Part shown: one piece after another, positions 4,903-5,916 of the stretch
Layout of the letters: each line of letters starts with the position of its first letter
How positions within the stretch are numbered: the first letter of the stretch is position 1
Source: Gammaproteobacteria bacterium
GTDB taxonomy: Bacteria > Pseudomonadota > Gammaproteobacteria > Steroidobacterales > Steroidobacteraceae
DNA length: 5,916 bases
NCBI GenBank assembly: GCA_030040235.1
Contig: JASHUC010000358.1
Span: 1-5,916, forward strand
Direction: 5' to 3'
Position numbers and translations under genes: made by a program
The notes under the pieces: generated by a model
Told to the model about the DNA's origin: nothing
The model's database searches: none
What the model saw: only the letters and a program-made list of their open reading frames with translations

Positions 4903-4976
4903 GCGGTTGTGGCTCAGCGGCACAGCGCCGGCTTGCCAAGTCGGAAACGAGGGTTCGATCCCCTCCAGCCGCACCA
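4903..4976 (+). tRNA. tRNA-Gly(GCC)
   Basis: Acceptor GCGGTTG/CAGCCGC (one U-G) with G1-C72 and C2-G71 as in Gly, A73 instead of U73, CCA. D stem GCT/AGC with loop CAGCGGCAC, short and glycine-like, GG kept. Anticodon stem CCGGC/GTCGG, loop TTGCCAA, anticodon GCC at 4935-4937. T arm GAGGG-TTCGATC-CCCTC is canonical. Confidence 0.92.
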
Positions 4977-5013
4977 ATATCCCCGCCGATGGACTCTTCG
5001 GCCGGCGGACGTG
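4977..5013 (+). other. 37-base spacer with hairpin, longest in the array
   Basis: It holds a nested inverted repeat: CCGA (4987-4990) with TCGG (4998-5001), and outside it CCGCC (4983-4987) facing GGCGG (5004-5008). The start CCCCGCCGATGGACT resembles CCCACGCCGGTGGACT at the 5' end of the Arg(ACG) unit. This spacer may therefore be the D-arm side of a tRNA that lost its middle, fused to the reduced unit after it. Confidence 0.4.
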
Positions 5014-5078
5014 CCCCCGAGAAGCGAGCTGCATCAGAAGCAGATCTCAGGCGCGCAGGGTTACTGTTCGGGGGACCA
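5014..5078 (+). tRNA. reduced tRNA-like unit, possible Leu(CAG), no D arm
   Basis: Acceptor CCCCCGA/TCGGGGG is a perfect 7 bp with A73 and CCA, but the unit is only 65 bases. Between acceptor and anticodon arm are just seven bases (GAAGCGA), so there is no D arm. Anticodon arm CTGC-ATCAGAA-GCAG gives CAG (5034-5036), U33 present. The T arm is also reduced: GCAG/CTGT around a five-base loop GGTTA. Leu tRNAs should have a long variable arm and this has none. A truncated pseudogene or a mitochondrial-like minimal tRNA are both possible. Confidence 0.5.
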
Positions 5079-5086
5079 TTGCAAAT

Positions 5087-5162
5087 GCCGTTCTAGCTGA
5101 GGTGGATCAGCGCGTGCCTGAAGAGCACGAGTAGGTTGGTTCGAATCCAACGGGCGGCACCA
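5087..5162 (+). tRNA. tRNA-Phe(GAA)
   Basis: Acceptor GCCGTTC/GGGCGGC (two U-G pairs), A73 as in Phe, CCA. D arm GCTG/CAGC with GG in the loop. Anticodon stem CGTGC/GCACG is perfect, loop CTGAAGA, anticodon GAA at 5120-5122; base 37 is G where bacterial Phe tRNAs have a modified A. T arm GTTGG-TTCGAAT-CCAAC is canonical. The anticodon stem is identical to that of the Pro(CGG) unit. Confidence 0.9.
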
Positions 5163-5165
5163 AAT

Positions 5166-5241
5166 AGCGGGCAGGTAGGGAAAGGTTCCTAGCCGGGCTC
5201 ATAACCCGGTAATCTGAGTGCAACTCTCAGTCCCGCTACCA
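5166..5241 (+). tRNA. tRNA-Met(CAT) with initiator-type anticodon stem
   Basis: Anticodon arm CCGGG-CTCATAA-CCCGG (anticodon 5200-5202). The three stacked G-C pairs next to the loop (GGG/CCC at 29-31 and 39-41) are the hallmark of initiator tRNA-fMet. Acceptor AGCGGGC/TCCCGCT gives A1-U72 rather than the C1-A72 mismatch of fMet, and C-T at 7-66; A73 and CCA follow. T loop TGCAACT has G55. D arm TAGG/CCTA keeps GG. Weak 1-72 pairs can still allow formylation, so initiator function is possible but unproven. Confidence 0.85.
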
Positions 5242-5246
5242 ACTCG

Positions 5247-5326
5247 TGCTCGGTAGGCATAGTCAGGTCCAGTGCGCCCGATTCATGATCGGAGGATCGT
5301 GGGTTCAAATCCCACCTGAGCGACCA
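5247..5326 (+). tRNA. second CAT tRNA (elongator Met or Ile2)
   Basis: Acceptor TGCTCGG/CTGAGCG begins with a U-G pair and has a G-U at 6-67; A73 and CCA follow. Anticodon stem has four pairs plus outer C-A; loop TTCATGA gives CAT at 5284-5286 with G at 37. T arm GTGGG-TTCAAAT-CCCAC is canonical; D stem GCA/TGC with a 13-base loop containing GG. CAT can be elongator Met or, after lysidine modification, Ile reading AUA. Sequence alone does not decide. The initiator GGG/CCC pairs are absent. Confidence 0.85.
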
Positions 5327-5330
5327 ATTT

Positions 5331-5401
5331 ACCCACGCCGGTGGACTACGGGCGCGACGCTACGAACGTTGCTGCTGGGAGTTCGATTCTCTCCGTGGGG
5401 T
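5331..5401 (+). tRNA. tRNA-Arg(ACG) lacking CCA
   Basis: Acceptor ACCCACG/CGTGGGG pairs at six positions, with A-G at 1-72. Anticodon arm CGACG-CTACGAA-CGTTG has the typical bacterial Arg(ACG) loop, anticodon at 5362-5364. T arm GGGAG-TTCGATT-CTCTC is canonical (one G-U). The D arm is poor (two clear pairs) but its loop has GG. After T73 the sequence reads CGG, not CCA. Instead a further T arm and CCA follow at 5409-5436. A34 would need TadA deamination to inosine, as in other bacteria. Confidence 0.75.
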
Positions 5402-5436
5402 CGGCTGCGGCTGTTCGACTCAGCCCGGGGAGACCA
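5389..5436 (+). other. acceptor/T-arm minihelix with CCA overlapping tRNA-Arg
   Basis: CTCTCCG (5389-5395), which is also the 3' T-stem strand and acceptor start of the Arg unit, pairs fully (one U-G) with CGGGGAG (5426-5432), followed by A and CCA. Inside is a perfect canonical T arm GGCTG-TTCGACT-CAGCC (5409-5425). There is no D or anticodon arm, only 13 linking bases. It is either the leftover 3' half of a deleted tRNA or a 48-base tRNA minihelix. Folding excludes simultaneous folding of the Arg T and acceptor stems. Confidence 0.5.
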
Positions 5437-5437
5437 T

Positions 5438-5512
5438 GCCGACCAAGCATTGAAGGTGATGCAGCCGCCTTGTAAGCGGCGGAACAGAGCTCGAGTCTCT
5501 GGGTTGGCTCCA
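5438..5512 (+). tRNA. tRNA-Thr(TGT)
   Basis: Acceptor GCCGACC/GGTTGGC (one G-U), with G1-C72 and C2-G71 as in Thr; discriminator T73, CCA. D stem GCA/TGC with GG in the loop. Perfect anticodon stem GCCGC/GCGGC, loop CTTGTAA, anticodon TGT at 5471-5473. T stem CAGAG/CTCTG with loop CTCGAGT: C at 54 but T55 kept. One base from its neighbours on both sides. Confidence 0.88.
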
Positions 5513-5513
5513 T

Positions 5514-5588
5514 TCCCTGCAAGTCCAGACAGCGGGACGCCGCGCTCGTAACGCGGAAGGGGCCGTGCAAATCGGCCGCGGGGAACCA
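5514..5588 (+). tRNA. tRNA-Thr(CGT)
   Basis: Acceptor TCCCTGC/GCGGGGA (one U-G, U1-A72), A73, CCA. D arm GTCC/GGAC, loop AGACAGCG without an internal GG. Perfect anticodon stem CCGCG/CGCGG, loop CTCGTAA, anticodon CGT at 5547-5549. T stem GGCCG/CGGCC with loop TGCAAAT (G55), the same altered type as Leu, His, Cys and initiator-like Met here. Confidence 0.86.
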
Positions 5589-5592
5589 CTCT

Positions 5593-5671
5593 CCCTCCGA
5601 AGCTCAAACGGGTCACGAGCATTCGGCCTTTACCCGATCGGTTGTGGGCACCCAATCCACCGGAGGGACCA
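5593..5671 (+). tRNA. tRNA-Lys(TTT), C33 and aberrant T loop
   Basis: Perfect acceptor CCCTCCG/CGGAGGG, A73, CCA. D arm GCTC-AAACGGGTCAC-GAGC is canonical. Anticodon stem TCGG/CCGA (outer T-T), loop CCTTTAC, anticodon TTT at 5629-5631 with C at 33. T stem GTGGG/TCCAC (one G-U) with loop CACCCAA, similar to the CACTCAA loop of the Val unit. Lys tRNAs usually start G1-C72. The amino acid call rests on the anticodon alone. Confidence 0.75.
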
Positions 5672-5677
5672 GAACAC

Positions 5678-5765
5678 GGAGCGCAAAGCGGGCAGGGCTC
5701 GCACGCGATCGCTAATCGCAGGGCACCGGCAACGGTGTGAGTTTCGAGTACTCTGCGCTCCGCCA
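5678..5765 (+). tRNA. tRNA-Ser(GCT), class II
   Basis: Perfect acceptor GGAGCGC/GCGCTCC starting GGAG as in Ser; G73 and CCA. A long variable arm contains CACCG-GCAA-CGGTG (5724-5737), the main serine determinant. Anticodon stem GCGA/TCGC (outer C-A), loop TCGCTAA, anticodon GCT at 5711-5713 with C at 33. T loop TTCGAGT is canonical on a four-pair stem. D stem GCG/CGC with GG in the loop. Confidence 0.87.
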
Positions 5766-5770
5766 CTTTC

Positions 5771-5856
5771 GGAGGCGCGCATGTGGTGTGCTGAGCCGGT
5801 TTGAACCCGGCGATGACCTTCGGGTTGTGCAGGTTCGAATCCTGCCGCCTCCGCCA
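5771..5856 (+). tRNA. tRNA-Ser(TGA), class II
   Basis: Perfect acceptor GGAGGCG/CGCCTCC, G73 and CCA, all Ser-like. Anticodon stem GCCGG/CCGGC is perfect, loop TTTGAAC, anticodon TGA at 5802-5804. The variable arm has GACC-TTCG-GGTT, a stable UUCG tetraloop. T arm GCAGG-TTCGAAT-CCTGC is canonical. The D arm is weak (GCA/TGC) with GG in the loop. This is among the best-preserved members. Confidence 0.92.
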
Positions 5857-5861
5857 ACATT

Positions 5862-5916
5862 GGAAGGTGAAACGGGCATGGGCTCGTCTCGGCCTCGAAA
5901 ACCAGAGGCACCCTAG
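5862..5916 (+). tRNA. probable tRNA-Ser(CGA), cut by the window end
   Basis: It begins five bases after the Ser(TGA) CCA with GGAAGGT, a serine-like acceptor 5' strand. CTCGAAA (5894-5900), the usual Ser(CGA) anticodon loop, gives CGA at 5896-5898. The stem is imperfect: GG/CC next to an enlarged loop and CTC/GAG outside it. The T arm, most of the variable arm and the 3' acceptor lie beyond the window, so neither the amino acid nor integrity can be confirmed. Confidence 0.6.

Larger units (their letters stand above)
3680..5916 (+). other. tRNA array: 24 complete, 1 partial and 3 degenerate tRNA units on one strand
   Basis: Back-to-back tRNA units with most spacers of 1-14 bases. Exceptions are 37 bases before 5014 and an overlap at 5389-5401. 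No promoter, terminator or protein gene is visible between units. All face right, implying one long transcript cut by RNase P and 3' endonucleases. Nearly all units end in an encoded CCA. It covers 18 amino acids, with two Gly, Lys, Glu, Thr and CAT tRNAs and three Ser tRNAs; Trp and Gln are missing so far. The array continues past the window end. The gene order is unlike ordinary chromosomal rRNA-linked tRNA clusters and recalls arrays found on plasmids, integrative elements, phages and some cyanobacterial and Acidithiobacillus genomes. Confidence 0.93.

Noticed and set aside
3889..5911. Many open frames of 60-145 codons on both strands across the tRNA array
   Set aside because: They overlap folded tRNAs, lack ribosome sites and give the repetitive peptides (GFEPAQP, QELHLHAA, ESNSRSRPHGENRTP) typical of spurious translations through tRNA genes.
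3680..5916. CRISPR array or other direct-repeat locus
   Set aside because: The recurrent GGTTCGA- and CCA-containing words are spaced about 75 bases apart, and each block folds as a distinct tRNA.

Overview
The window looks like chromosome of a GC-rich bacterium, most likely a proteobacterium. The evidence is high-GC coding DNA, GTG and TTG starts next to purine-rich ribosome sites, a consensus TATAAT box, and a paired NfeD/stomatin operon of the E. coli YbbK-QmcA type. The sequence does not support a genus call.

Left part (1-2985), all on the + strand and ordinary: the last codons of an unidentified gene (1-74); a 12-segment MFS transporter of the anion:cation symporter type (148-1470); then, behind a probable promoter, a short NfeD-like membrane protein (1610-2041) 17 bases ahead of an SPFH/band-7 stomatin-like protein (2059-2985). 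The last two probably form one membrane-quality-control or microdomain unit.

Middle part (2986-3679), about 700 bases with no convincing intact gene. It holds a good rho-independent terminator pointing leftwards, the short 3' end of a leftward gene that appears truncated, a more AT-rich tract with a weak promoter candidate, a possible 31-codon reading frame, two mutually exclusive hairpins and a large hairpin. If transcription of the array starts here, this is its leader.

Right part (3680 to the window end at 5916) is the remarkable piece: a tightly packed, single-strand tRNA array. I fold 24 complete tRNA genes, one that runs off the window, and three degenerate or reduced tRNA-like units. 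Most spacers are only 1-14 bases. Every unit but one carries an encoded CCA or a CCA-like end; Arg(ACG) lacks it and the last unit is cut off. Order: Gly(TCC), Asn(GTT), Asp(GTC), Val(TAC), Tyr(GTA), Lys(CTT), Ala(TGC), Glu(CTC), Glu(TTC), Leu(CAG), His(GTG), Cys(GCA), degenerate unit, Pro(CGG), Ile(GAT), Gly(GCC), D-arm-less Leu(CAG)-like unit, Phe(GAA), initiator-like Met(CAT), second CAT tRNA, Arg(ACG) without CCA, acceptor/T-arm minihelix, Thr(TGT), Thr(CGT), Lys(TTT), Ser(GCT), Ser(TGA), Ser(CGA, partial). Eighteen of the 20 amino acids are represented; Trp and Gln are missing so far.

The array tRNAs look like a second, divergent tRNA set. They keep anticodons, cloverleaf pairing and several identity elements (G3-U70 in Ala, C73 in His, U73 in Cys, G73 and long variable arms in Ser). 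Many have lost features that are nearly universal in tRNA: U33 is C in five anticodon loops, and in nine T loops position 55 is not U. Six of those nine also lack the D-loop GG that normally docks with it. Such arrays are known from plasmids, integrative elements, phages and a few chromosomes. The pattern here suggests relaxed or altered selection on tRNA shape, perhaps tRNAs that act as decoys, nuclease-resistant spares or non-ribosomal adaptors.
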